From positions 1 to 57,049 of the forward strand of contig JAEWJX010000095.1 of the NCBI GenBank assembly GCA_023386365.1: 57,049 nt of DNA. The letters are read 5' to 3'. The notes beneath the pieces were generated by a model. It was not told the origin of the DNA. It ran no database searches and saw only the letters and a program-made list of their open reading frames with translations. This DNA is from Actinomycetes bacterium (GTDB lineage: Bacteria; Actinomycetota; Actinomycetes; Actinomycetales; Microbacteriaceae). The translations under genes were made by a program, and so were the position numbers. This document shows, piece after piece, positions 8,306 through 17,417 of the stretch; positions within the stretch are counted from its first letter, which is position 1; every line of letters starts with the position of its first letter.

Positions 8306-11300
8306 ATGCTCGAAAGTCGTGTACGCCCGCTGCGTCGAGCCACCGCCCTCGGAGCCGCCGCCCTGCTCGCCGCGACCCTCATGGCCGCGTTCAGCGTGCC
8401 CGACCGGTCGAGTGCCGACACGGCGCCCCCGAGCCCCAGCATCCCCACGACCGTCTCCAGTGACGCCCTGCCGACGCCCCAGATCAACGGCGTCGTCTGG
8501 GACCAGGAGATCGTCGGCAACACCGTCTACGTGGGAGGCAACTTCAGCACCGCCCGGCCCGCGGGAGCGGCGGCGGGGACATCCACGGTCGCACGCAGCT
8601 TCCTGCTCTCGTACACGCTGAGCACGGGCGTTCTCACCTCCTGGGCCCCGGTGCTGAACGGCCAGGTCAACGCGATCGACGCCTCCCCGGACGGCAGCCG
8701 CGTGTACGTCGGAGGGGCGTTCACGACCGTCAACGGCGCCACCCGCAACCGCATCGTCGCGTTCGACACCGCCACCGGCAACGTCACCTCGGCCTTCGCC
8801 GGGTCGGCGAACGGCGAAGTGTTCGCCATCGACTCGACGGCGAGCACCGTCTACTTCGCCGGCAACTTCAGCCAGACCAACGGGGTCTCGCGCCCGGGGC
8901 GCGCCGCCGCCGCACTCGCCGCCACGGGCGCACCCACCGCCTGGGCGCCCGTGCTCGCCGCCGGACGCGCGTACGAGCTCGTGGTGTCTCCGGATGCCAG
9001 CCGGGTCGTCATCGGCGGCAGCTTCACCAGCATCAACGGCTCCAGCGAACCCGGCTACGGTCTCGGAGCGGTGACGGGCACGACCGGCACCTCGTTGCCG
9101 TTCCCGATCAACTCCATCGTGCGCAACGGGGGCGACAACGCCGCGATCTACAGCCTGTCGGCGGATGGCGACTCGGTCTACGGCACCGGGTACGTCTTCG
9201 GGGCCGGCGGCAACCTCGAAGGCAGCTTCCGATCGAACTGGAACGGCGACCTGCAGTGGGTGGAGGACTGCCACGGTGACAGCTACGACATCGCGCCCGC
9301 GAACGGCGTGCTGTACACCGCCGGACACGCGCACTACTGCGGCAACCTCGGCGGGTTCCCGCAACGCGACCCGTGGGTGAACACGCGTGCCGTGGCATTC
9401 ACGAAAGCGGTGACCGGCACCATGACGCGCGACATCCACGGCTACTTCAAGTGGACCGGGATCGCGAGCCCCAGCGTCGTGAACTGGTTCCCCGACTTCA
9501 ACGCCGGAACCTACACCGGCATCTTCCAGGGCCCGTGGACGGTCGCCACGAACGGTCAGTACGTGCTCTACGGCGGAGAGTTCACGACCGTCAACGGCGT
9601 CGCGCAACAGGGTCTCTCGCGCTTCGCCGTCTCGTCGATCGCGCCGGATAAGGACGGCCCACGACTCACCGGCGGAAACTGGCCGATCAACGCTGTCTCC
9701 CGCTCGTCGGGGACGGTAGCGATCACCTGGCCGGCCGACTATGACCGCGACAACTCGGCCCTGACTTACCAGGTGATCCGCAACGGCAACACGGCGGCGC
9801 CCGTGGCGCAGGTCTCGGCACTGTCGACCTGGTGGGACCGTCGCGGCCTCGGCTACGTCGACACCGGGCTGACGCCCGGATCGAGCGTCAACTACCGCAT
9901 CCGGGCCGTCGACCCGTTCGGCAACGTGGCCGACTCGAGCACCGTTACGGTCACCGTCGCCGGGTCGGGCACGTTCAGCCCGTACGCGCGCGCCGTGATC
10001 GGCGACGGCCCGACCTGGTACTACCGGCTGGGCGAAGGCGGGACGACGGCGACCAACTGGGCCGGTCCGGTGGCGAACGTGAACCTCTCCGGAGGCACCG
10101 CGGTCGTCAACGCGAGCGTCGGAGGAAGCGCCACCCGAGGGCGACCGGGGGCGATCGTGGGAGACCCCGACGGATCCACCGGATTCGGCGTGCGGGCCGC
10201 TCGTGCCGTGAGCTCCGCCTCCACCTGGGTCGACGACTCGCTCACCGTGGAGGCGTGGTTCCGCACCACCGCATCCAGCGGCAAGATCGTCGGCTTCGGC
10301 GACAGCTCGAACACCAACAACTCGGGCAGCTACGACCGCCACCTGTACCTCGACGGCGGACGGGTCGCGTGGGGCGTCAACGACGGCGCCAACCGCATCC
10401 TGCGCAGCGGCACCGGGTTCAACAACGGCGCGTGGCACCACGCCGTCGGCACCGTCGGCCCGAGCGGGCAGAAGCTCTACGTCGACGGCGTGCTCGTCGC
10501 CGAGAACACCGCCGTCGTGAAGGGCGGGCGGTACTGGGGCTACTGGCACATCGGAGGCGACACCACCTGGGCGGGCGCCACCGAGTTCGTGGGCGACATC
10601 GACGAGGTCGCCGTCTACGGCGACGAGTTGAGCGCCGCGCGGATCGCACAGCACCGGCAGCTCGGCGTCGGAGGGGCTCCGGCGAACCTGCCTCCGACCG
10701 CGTCGTTCACCGTCACGGCGAACACCCTCACCGCGACGGTCGACGGGCGTGCGTCGAGCGACAGCGACGGCACCATCGCCTCGTACGCCTGGACCTTCGG
10801 CGACGGCGCCACCGCATCCGGAGCGACCGCCTCGCGCACCTACGCCGCGGCGGGCACGTACACGATCACCCTCACGGTGCGCGATGACGACGGCGCCACC
10901 GCCGTGACGACACGGCAGATCACAGTGGCGGGCACCCCGCCGCCCGACCCGCCGGCCGGCGTGCTCGCCGAGGACGCCTTCGCGCGGACGGTCGCGGGCG
11001 GGTGGGGCTCGGCCACCACGGGAGGCGCCTGGACGCCGTCGGCGGCCGCATCGTCGTCGGTCGGCAGCGGCGTGGGCAGCTTCGCGCACGCGGCGGGGAC
11101 CACCCGCCGGGCGGTGCTGAGCAGTGTCTCCGCCTCGCGGGTCGATGTGCGCGCCAGTGTGGCCCTCGACAAGGCGCCCACGGGAGGAGCGACCGTCGCA
11201 GGCGTGGTCGGCCGCCAGGTCGGAACCGCCTTCTATCAGGCGCGCGTGCGGTTCCTCGTGGGCGGCGCGATGCGGCTCGAGGTGATGAACGGCGGCGCGA

Positions 11301-11578
11301 CGCTCATCGGCTGGGCCGACCTCACCGGAACCTACGCGGTCGGTCAGCGCATCATGGTCCGGATGGAGGTGACGGGCGCCAGCCCCACCACACTGCGCGC
11401 GAAGGCGTGGCCCGTCGGCGGCACGGAGCCGTCGCTGTGGCAGGTCTCGGTCACGGATGCCACCGCGGGGCTGCAGAGCGCCGGGTCGGTGGGCGTGGAA
11501 AGCTACATCTCGGCCTCGGCGACCAACGCGCCCGTCGGCGTGTCGTACGACGATTTCCGTGCGGTGACCGTGCCCTAG
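8306..11578 (+). CDS. Large secreted beta-propeller/LamG/PKD protein (1090 aa)
   Basis: A secreted modular protein. A signal peptide with an RPLRR n-region and an Ala-rich core is likely cleaved near SSA-DT (about residue 37). Residues 49-448 hold repeated VYVGGxFTTVNG and RNRIVAFDTATGN units, typical of DUF5122-type beta-propellers. An Fn3-like domain follows (about 449-553), then a LamG/concanavalin-like jelly roll (about 555-785), a PKD domain (about 792-875, with SDSDGTIASYAWTFGDG) and a C-terminal beta-rich module (about 885-1090). No LPXTG or membrane anchor is seen. The first 450 residues closely match the neighbouring 1874-residue protein, so the pair arose by duplication. Position inside a polysaccharide locus suggests glycan binding or a surface matrix role. 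No catalytic motif was recognised. Confidence 0.9.
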   Translation: MLESRVRPLRRATALGAAALLAATLMAAFSVPDRSSADTAPPSPSIPTTVSSDALPTPQINGVVWDQEIVGNTVYVGGNFSTARPAGAAAGTSTVARSFLLSYTLSTGVLTSWAPVLNGQVNAIDASPDGSRVYVGGAFTTVNGATRNRIVAFDTATGNVTSAFAGSANGEVFAIDSTASTVYFAGNFSQTNGVSRPGRAAAALAATGAPTAWAPVLAAGRAYELVVSPDASRVVIGGSFTSINGSSEPGYGLGAVTGTTGTSLPFPINSIVRNGGDNAAIYSLSADGDSVYGTGYVFGAGGNLEGSFRSNWNGDLQWVEDCHGDSYDIAPANGVLYTAGHAHYCGNLGGFPQRDPWVNTRAVAFTKAVTGTMTRDIHGYFKWTGIASPSVVNWFPDFNAGTYTGIFQGPWTVATNGQYVLYGGEFTTVNGVAQQGLSRFAVSSIAPDKDGPRLTGGNWPINAVSRSSGTVAITWPADYDRDNSALTYQVIRNGNTAAPVAQVSALSTWWDRRGLGYVDTGLTPGSSVNYRIRAVDPFGNVADSSTVTVTVAGSGTFSPYARAVIGDGPTWYYRLGEGGTTATNWAGPVANVNLSGGTAVVNASVGGSATRGRPGAIVGDPDGSTGFGVRAARAVSSASTWVDDSLTVEAWFRTTASSGKIVGFGDSSNTNNSGSYDRHLYLDGGRVAWGVNDGANRILRSGTGFNNGAWHHAVGTVGPSGQKLYVDGVLVAENTAVVKGGRYWGYWHIGGDTTWAGATEFVGDIDEVAVYGDELSAARIAQHRQLGVGGAPANLPPTASFTVTANTLTATVDGRASSDSDGTIASYAWTFGDGATASGATASRTYAAAGTYTITLTVRDDDGATAVTTRQITVAGTPPPDPPAGVLAEDAFARTVAGGWGSATTGGAWTPSAAASSSVGSGVGSFAHAAGTTRRAVLSSVSASRVDVRASVALDKAPTGGATVAGVVGRQVGTAFYQARVRFLVGGAMRLEVMNGGATLIGWADLTGTYAVGQRIMVRMEVTGASPTTLRAKAWPVGGTEPSLWQVSVTDATAGLQSAGSVGVESYISASATNAPVGVSYDDFRAVTVP

Positions 11579-11580
11579 AG

Positions 11581-11611
11581 CACCGGCGATCCGGTGACCC
11601 CCGTTTGGGGG
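11581..11611 (+). terminator. Two consecutive GC hairpins after the 11578 stop
   Basis: CACCGG-CGAT-CCGGTG is a perfect six-base stem with a four-base loop. It is followed at once by CCCCC-GTTT-GGGGG. Both lie just after the stop of the 1090-residue gene and before the promoter of its paralogue. This suits a rho-independent-like actinobacterial terminator without a U-tract. Confidence 0.45.
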
Positions 11612-11614
11612 GCA

Positions 11615-11642
11615 TTGCGCCCGAGCCCACGCGCCCTATAGT
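11615..11642 (+). promoter_or_regulatory. Promoter for the 1874-residue gene
   Basis: TTGCGC and TATAGT are separated by 16 bases. Transcription would begin near 11649 and leave a leader of about 50 bases with GAGG ahead of the ATG at 11700. The TATAGTGAG stretch is identical to the one at 7485. Confidence 0.45.
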
Positions 11643-11699
11643 GAGGGCCACTCGGCACATGCCCCCCGAATTGGTGCCGTCTACCACCTAGAGGTCAAG

Positions 11700-14600
11700 A
11701 TGGGTACCCCCGAACCCACGAGACACCGGCGTACCCGCGCCCTTGCACTCGTCACTGCTGCCACCCTGTTCCTGTCCGCACTTCTCGCGGTCCCCCTCGC
11801 GGCAGCCCCCGCCGCCACCGCAGACCCGATGCCGGCGTCCGAAGCGCCCGACACGGTGTCGTCGGATCCCTTGCCCACGCCCCAGATCAACGGCGTCGTG
11901 TGGGACCAGGTGATCGTCGGCAACACGGTCTACGTGGGAGGTCAGTTCACGACCGCGCGCCCCGCCGGCTCCGCCGCGGGACAGAACGAGGTCGCACGCA
12001 CCCACCTGCTCGCGTTCAACCTCACCACCGGCGCGCTGCTGTCGTGGGCTCCCGCCCTCAACGCCCAGGTGCGCAGCATGGCGGCCTCCCCCGACGGCAC
12101 ACGCCTCTACGTCGGCGGTGACTTCACGAGCGTCAACGGCGCCACCCGCAACCGCATCGTCGCCTTCGACACCGCGACCGGCAACGTCGTCACCAGCTTC
12201 GCCGCGAGCGCCAACAACTGGGTGAGCGCCGTCGCGGCCACCAACTCGACGGTCTACATCGGCGGCATCTTCGGGCAGGTGTCCGGGGTGCTGCGCACCT
12301 TCCTGGCATCCGTCAACGCCTCCAACGGCGCCACCACCGACTGGGCCCCGACGACCGTCGGCGGCCGCCCGTACGCGATCGAGGTCGCACCGGACGGCGG
12401 CAAGGTCGTCATCGGCGGCGACTTCACCAGCGCCAACGGCAACACCAACCCGGGCTACGGCCTCGTGATGGTCGACTCGACACTCGGCGCATCCCTGCCC
12501 CTCGGCCTCAACACCTACGTACGCAACGCCGGAACGGATGCGGCCATCTTCAGCCTCGCCTCCGACGGCGACTCGTTCTACGGCACCGGATACGTGTTCG
12601 GATCGGGCGGAAACCTCGAGGGAGCGTTCCGCGCCAGTTGGGCCAGCGGTGATCTCGTCTGGGCCGCCGACTGCCACGGAGACAACTACTCCGTCGCCGC
12701 GGCGGGCGACGTGATCTACACCGCCTCCCACAACCACTACTGCGGCAACTTCGAGGGCCGCCCCCAGTACGACCCGTGGACCTTCAACCGCGCGGTCGCC
12801 CTCACGAAGGCGGCCACGCAGACCGCGACCGCCGACCCGCACGGCTACTACAACTGGCAGGGCACCCCCGCGCCGTCGATGCTCGGCTGGTTCCCGTCGA
12901 TCAACGCCGGCACCTACACCGGCATCGGCCAGGGCCCCTGGTCGGTCACCGCGAACGCCAACTACGTCGTCTACGGTGGCGAGTTCACGACCGTCAACAA
13001 CAAGGCGCAGCAGGGCATTGTGCGGTTCGCGGTGCGCAACCTCGCGACGAACCTCGACGGACCGCGACTCGCGGGTGACGACATCGCGCCGAAGCTCGAG
13101 TCCCCCGCCCCGGGCGTCGTGCGCGTGTCGTGGATCGCCGACTGGGACCGCGACGACCCGACCCTCACCTACCAGCTCATCCGCGACGGCAAGACGGCGT
13201 CGCCGATCTACACGACCGAGGCGACCTCCACGTTCTGGGAGCAGCCGACGCTCACCTACCTCGACACGGGACTCGACCCGGGATCCACGCACACCTACCG
13301 GGTTCGCGTCATCGACCCGTGGGGCAACAACGCCTGGAGCTCCACGATCAGCGTGACCGTCGCCACCGCGGGCACGTTCAGCGACTACGCCCGGGGCGTG
13401 CTCGCCGACAACCCGAGCTACTACTGGCGACTCGGCGACCCCGCCGGAACGACCAACCTGCGTGACACCGCGGGCGTCAACGACGGCACCAAGGGATCCG
13501 GTGTCACCTACGGCACGGCCGGCGCCATCCTCGGCGACCCCGACACCGCCGCGTCGTTCAACGGCACCACCAACGGACTCGCATCCGGTGCGACCCGGAT
13601 GTGGCGTGACAACACGCTGAGCATCGAGGCGTGGGTGAAGACCACCTCCACCGCGGGCGGCAAGATCGTCGGCTTCGGGTCGTCGGCCACCGGCAACTCG
13701 AGCAGCTACGACCGCCACATCTACATGACCACCAACGGGCGCATCAACTTCGGCGTCTACCCCAACACATCCCGCATCATCACCGGCTCGAAGGCCTACA
13801 ACGACGGCCAGTGGCACCACGTGGTCGCCACGCTCGGTGCCAGCGGGATGGCGCTCTACGTCGACGGTGTGCGGGTCGCGCGCAACACCTCCACGACCTG
13901 GGGTCAGAATTACTGGGGCTACTGGCGCATCGGCGGTGACAACACCTGGAGCGGCGCCCCGTACCTGAACGGTCAGATCGACGAGGTCGCCGTCTACCCG
14001 AAGGCGCTGACCCAGTCGCAGGTGCTGTCGCACTACTCGCTGTCGGGCCGCACCTCCGTGGTGCCGCCGGCTCCGGCCGACGTGTACGGCGCATCCGTCT
14101 ACGCGCAGGAGCCGCTGCTGTACTGGCGACTCGGCGAGACCGCCGGCAACGTGGCGTCCGACTCGGGCGCGCTCGGATCGAACGGTCAGTACCGCGGAAG
14201 CTCCACGAAGGGCGTCCCCGGTGTACTGAACGGCGTGAGCAACACGGCCGTGCGCTTCGGCTCCACCAACGGGCTCGTCAGTTCGACGAACTCGTACGTG
14301 AACCCGTCCGTCTACTCGCAGGAGGCGTGGTTCCAGACCACCACCACCTCCGGCGGCAAGATCATGGGCTTCGGCAACAGCCAGACCGGCACCTCGTCGA
14401 GTTACGACCGGCACGTGTACATGCAGGACGACGGCAAGCTCGTGTTCGGCGCGTACACCGGGCAGATGAACATCATCACCTCGTCCGCGGCCTACAACGA
14501 CGGCAAGTGGCACCAGGTGGTCGCCACCCAGGGCGCCGACGGCATGAAGCTGTACGTCGACGGCGCGCTCGTCGGCACCAACCCGCAGACCGGTTCCGAG

Positions 14601-17324
14601 AGCTACACCGGATACTGGCGGGTCGGCGGCGACACCACCTGGGGCTCCTCGAGCGCCTGGTTCAACGGCGTGATCGACGAGTACGCGGTCTACGACACGG
14701 TGCTCACCCCGGCCGTCGTCTCGCAGCACTACGTGGTCGGCGCACCGCCGCCGCCGAACGTCGCGCCGACCGCCGACTTCACGGTGGTCACCACCGGCAA
14801 GCTGGCCGAGTTCGACGCGAGCGGCTCCACCGACTCCGACGGCACGATCCAGTCGTACGCGTGGAACTTCGGTGACGGCAGCTCCGGCACCGGCGTCGCC
14901 CCGTCGCACACCTACACCGCGTCGGGCACGTACAACGTGACCCTCACGGTGGTCGACGACGACGCCGCGTCCGGGGTGAAGACCACCGCGGTGCCCATCA
15001 CCATCGTGATCCTCCCGCCGACGGCGGCGTTCACGACCGACATCGACGACCTCCACGTGGCGTTCGACGGCACGACCTCGAGCGACCCCGACGGCACGGT
15101 GCAGTCCTACAGCTGGGACTTCGGTGACGGCAGCCCCGCCGCGACCGGCGCCACCCCGTCGCACGACTACGCGGGCACCGGCACCTTCACGGTGACCCTG
15201 ACCGTCACCGACGACGACGGAGCCACCGGCAGCACCAGCCAGCCGGTCTCGGTCGAAGCCCCCAACCAGGCGCCGGACGCCTCGTTCACCCACGTGGTCA
15301 CCAACCGCACCGTGGATGTCACCTCGACGTCCACGGATGTGGACGGCACCATCAGCTCCTACTCCTGGAACTGGGGCGACGGGACGGCCGCCGGAACCGG
15401 CGCGACCGCCAGCCACAGCTACGCCGCATCCGGCAGCTACACGGTGACCCTGACGGTGACCGACAACGACGGAGACACCGACACGGCGACCGCCACGGTG
15501 ACCGCCACCGACCCGCCGAACCAGGCGCCGTCGGCGTCGTTCACGACCGCCGTCACCAACCTGTCGGTGTCGGTGAACGCCGGCGCATCCAGCGATCCCG
15601 ACGGCACCATCAGCTCCTACTCCTGGAACTGGGGCGACGGGACCGCGGCAGGAAGCGGCGTGACCGCGACCCACGTCTACGCGGCTGCGGGTGACTACAC
15701 GATCACCCTCACCGTCACCGACAACAAGTCGGCGACCGGGTCGACCACCCGCGTGGTCACCGCGATCGCACCGCCGCCCGCCACCGTGCTCGCTCAGGAT
15801 CCGTTCACCCGGACGGCGAGCGGCGGCTGGGGTTCGGCCCCCGTCGGCGGAGCCTGGACGGTGTCGTCTGCAGCCAACGCAGCCGTCAACGGCAGCTCCG
15901 GATCGCTGACTCACAGCGCGGGCGCCCTGCGGCGCGCGATGCTGAACGGCGTCTCGGCGGCCGACGTGAACATGACGGTCACCGTCTCGTCCGACAAGGG
16001 CACGACCGCCGGCCACATCGTGGGCGGTCTGGTCGCACGCCAGACCTCGGCGAGTGCCTACTACCAGGCACGGGCGCGTCTGCTCCCGGGCGGTGTGGTG
16101 GCCCTGCAGATCACGTCCGGCTCGGCATCCACCCTGCTGGCCAACGCGACGATCTCGGGCATCACCTACGCGCCGGGCGACCAGCTGAACCTGCGGTTCG
16201 AGGTGTCGGGCACCAGCCCGACGACCCTCAAGGCGAAGCTGTGGCGTGCCGGCACGACGGAACCCGCGGCGTGGCAGCTCAGCGTCACCGACTCCACGGC
16301 GGCGCTGCAGGCCCCCGGCACGGTCGGGGTGGAGAGCTACATCTCCTCCTCCGCGACCAACGCCCCGGTCGTGGTCCGGTTCGACGACTTCACGGTGACG
16401 ACCCTCGGCGCCGTGGTGCCGCCGGTCAACCAGGCACCGAACGCGTCGTTCACGACCGCGGTGGCCGACCTCACGGTCGGCGTCGACGCCGGAGCCTCGT
16501 CCGACCCCGACGGGAGCATCAGCTCCTACTCGTGGAACTGGGGCGACGGCACCCCCGCCGGGTCCGGTGCCACCGCGACCCACGTGTACGCGGCCGCCGG
16601 CCCGTACACGATCACCCTCACGGTCACCGACAACCAGTCCGCCACCGGCACCACCACGCGCAGCGTCACCACCACGGCGCCGCCCGCCGGGACCACCCAG
16701 GTCGGCACCGACGACTTCGCCCGTGTGGTGAGCGGCGGATGGGGTTCGGCTCTGATCGGCGGCGTGTGGACCGTGTCGTCGGCCGCGAACTCGGCGGCGA
16801 ACGGGTCGAAGGGCACGCTCGTGCACAGCGCCGGCGCACTCCGGCGGGCGATGCTCAACCAGCTCAGTGAGACCAACGTCGACCTGACGGTGACCCTCGC
16901 CTCCGACAAGGGCACCACCGCGGGCCACATCGTGGCCGGTGTGGTCGCCCGCCAGGTGTCTGCAGCCGACTACTACCAGGCACGCGCCCGACTGCTGCCG
17001 GGTGGCGTCGTCGCCCTGCAGATCACCCGCGGATCCGCGGCGACCCTGCTGGCCAACGTCACCGTCGCGGGCGTCACCTACGCCCCCGGAGACCAACTGA
17101 AGCTGCGCTTCCAGGTGACCGGCACCGGCACCACCACCCTGCAGGCGAAGCTGTGGCCCGCCGCCGGCGCCGAACCGGTCGCCTGGCAGCTGACCACGAC
17201 CGACACCACCGCCGCCCTGCAGACGGCCGGTGCGGTCGGGATCGAGAGCTACATCTCGGCCTCGGCCACCAACGCACCCGTCACCACCAGCTTCGACGAC
17301 CTTTCGGTCGTCAGGCTGCCCTGA
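11700..17324 (+). CDS. Giant secreted beta-propeller/LamG/PKD protein (1874 aa)
   Basis: The longer paralogue of the preceding gene. A signal peptide (about 1-42, TADP cleavage region) is followed by a DUF5122-type beta-propeller (about 54-455) and an Fn3-like domain (about 457-557). Two LamG-like jelly rolls come next (about 559-779 and 794-1011), then four PKD domains in a row (about 1019-1357, each with a W[DN][FW]GDG-type core). The C-terminus is a beta-rich module (about 1361-1571), a fifth PKD domain (about 1575-1660) and a second copy of that module (about 1664-1874). No sorting signal is seen. GAGG precedes the ATG. PKD and LamG arrays are typical of extended carbohydrate-binding surface proteins; no active site was recognised. 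Inference: a secreted matrix component or glycan-binding scaffold co-evolved with the polysaccharide. Confidence 0.9.
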   Translation: MGTPEPTRHRRTRALALVTAATLFLSALLAVPLAAAPAATADPMPASEAPDTVSSDPLPTPQINGVVWDQVIVGNTVYVGGQFTTARPAGSAAGQNEVARTHLLAFNLTTGALLSWAPALNAQVRSMAASPDGTRLYVGGDFTSVNGATRNRIVAFDTATGNVVTSFAASANNWVSAVAATNSTVYIGGIFGQVSGVLRTFLASVNASNGATTDWAPTTVGGRPYAIEVAPDGGKVVIGGDFTSANGNTNPGYGLVMVDSTLGASLPLGLNTYVRNAGTDAAIFSLASDGDSFYGTGYVFGSGGNLEGAFRASWASGDLVWAADCHGDNYSVAAAGDVIYTASHNHYCGNFEGRPQYDPWTFNRAVALTKAATQTATADPHGYYNWQGTPAPSMLGWFPSINAGTYTGIGQGPWSVTANANYVVYGGEFTTVNNKAQQGIVRFAVRNLATNLDGPRLAGDDIAPKLESPAPGVVRVSWIADWDRDDPTLTYQLIRDGKTASPIYTTEATSTFWEQPTLTYLDTGLDPGSTHTYRVRVIDPWGNNAWSSTISVTVATAGTFSDYARGVLADNPSYYWRLGDPAGTTNLRDTAGVNDGTKGSGVTYGTAGAILGDPDTAASFNGTTNGLASGATRMWRDNTLSIEAWVKTTSTAGGKIVGFGSSATGNSSSYDRHIYMTTNGRINFGVYPNTSRIITGSKAYNDGQWHHVVATLGASGMALYVDGVRVARNTSTTWGQNYWGYWRIGGDNTWSGAPYLNGQIDEVAVYPKALTQSQVLSHYSLSGRTSVVPPAPADVYGASVYAQEPLLYWRLGETAGNVASDSGALGSNGQYRGSSTKGVPGVLNGVSNTAVRFGSTNGLVSSTNSYVNPSVYSQEAWFQTTTTSGGKIMGFGNSQTGTSSSYDRHVYMQDDGKLVFGAYTGQMNIITSSAAYNDGKWHQVVATQGADGMKLYVDGALVGTNPQTGSESYTGYWRVGGDTTWGSSSAWFNGVIDEYAVYDTVLTPAVVSQHYVVGAPPPPNVAPTADFTVVTTGKLAEFDASGSTDSDGTIQSYAWNFGDGSSGTGVAPSHTYTASGTYNVTLTVVDDDAASGVKTTAVPITIVILPPTAAFTTDIDDLHVAFDGTTSSDPDGTVQSYSWDFGDGSPAATGATPSHDYAGTGTFTVTLTVTDDDGATGSTSQPVSVEAPNQAPDASFTHVVTNRTVDVTSTSTDVDGTISSYSWNWGDGTAAGTGATASHSYAASGSYTVTLTVTDNDGDTDTATATVTATDPPNQAPSASFTTAVTNLSVSVNAGASSDPDGTISSYSWNWGDGTAAGSGVTATHVYAAAGDYTITLTVTDNKSATGSTTRVVTAIAPPPATVLAQDPFTRTASGGWGSAPVGGAWTVSSAANAAVNGSSGSLTHSAGALRRAMLNGVSAADVNMTVTVSSDKGTTAGHIVGGLVARQTSASAYYQARARLLPGGVVALQITSGSASTLLANATISGITYAPGDQLNLRFEVSGTSPTTLKAKLWRAGTTEPAAWQLSVTDSTAALQAPGTVGVESYISSSATNAPVVVRFDDFTVTTLGAVVPPVNQAPNASFTTAVADLTVGVDAGASSDPDGSISSYSWNWGDGTPAGSGATATHVYAAAGPYTITLTVTDNQSATGTTTRSVTTTAPPAGTTQVGTDDFARVVSGGWGSALIGGVWTVSSAANSAANGSKGTLVHSAGALRRAMLNQLSETNVDLTVTLASDKGTTAGHIVAGVVARQVSAADYYQARARLLPGGVVALQITRGSAATLLANVTVAGVTYAPGDQLKLRFQVTGTGTTTLQAKLWPAAGAEPVAWQLTTTDTTAALQTAGAVGIESYISASATNAPVTTSFDDLSVVRLP
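15781..16412 (+). repeat. First copy of the C-terminal module in the 1874-residue protein
   Basis: Codes for about 210 residues running from the first DPFTR-type strand to FDDFTV. It is roughly 70% identical by eye at protein level to the copy at 16690-17322, and less so to residues 885-1090 of the 1090-residue paralogue. Confidence 0.75.
16690..17322 (+). repeat. Second copy of the C-terminal module in the 1874-residue protein
   Basis: Shares SGGWGSA, HSAGALRRAML, SDKGTTAGHIV, YYQARARLLPGGVVALQIT, TLLAN, YAPGDQL and ESYIS-SATNAPV with the first copy. A PKD domain separates the two, which points to duplication of a PKD-plus-module unit. Confidence 0.75.
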
Positions 17325-17327
17325 ACG

Positions 17328-17363
17328 CGGGGCCGCCCGGTACGGGAGGCAGGGGCGGCCCCG
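17328..17363 (+). terminator. Strong hairpin after the 1874-residue gene
   Basis: CGGGGCCGCCC pairs perfectly with GGGCGGCCCCG (11 base pairs, 14-base loop), starting four bases after the stop. There is no U-tract, as is common in actinobacteria. It should separate the giant gene from the flippase gene. Confidence 0.65.
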
Positions 17364-17417
17364 TCTCAGGGAGGAGACTTCCTGTGAGACTCGGATGGTG
17401 ACGATGGGGGTACCCAG

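Noticed and set aside
11688..17096. A 1802-codon open frame on the minus strand opposite the giant secreted protein gene
   Set aside because: It is a shadow of strong codon bias in GC-rich DNA. Its translation is low-complexity Val/Gly/Arg/Asp without domains, while the plus strand has clear domains and a signal peptide. The same applies to 8288-11089 (minus) and 233-1681 (minus).
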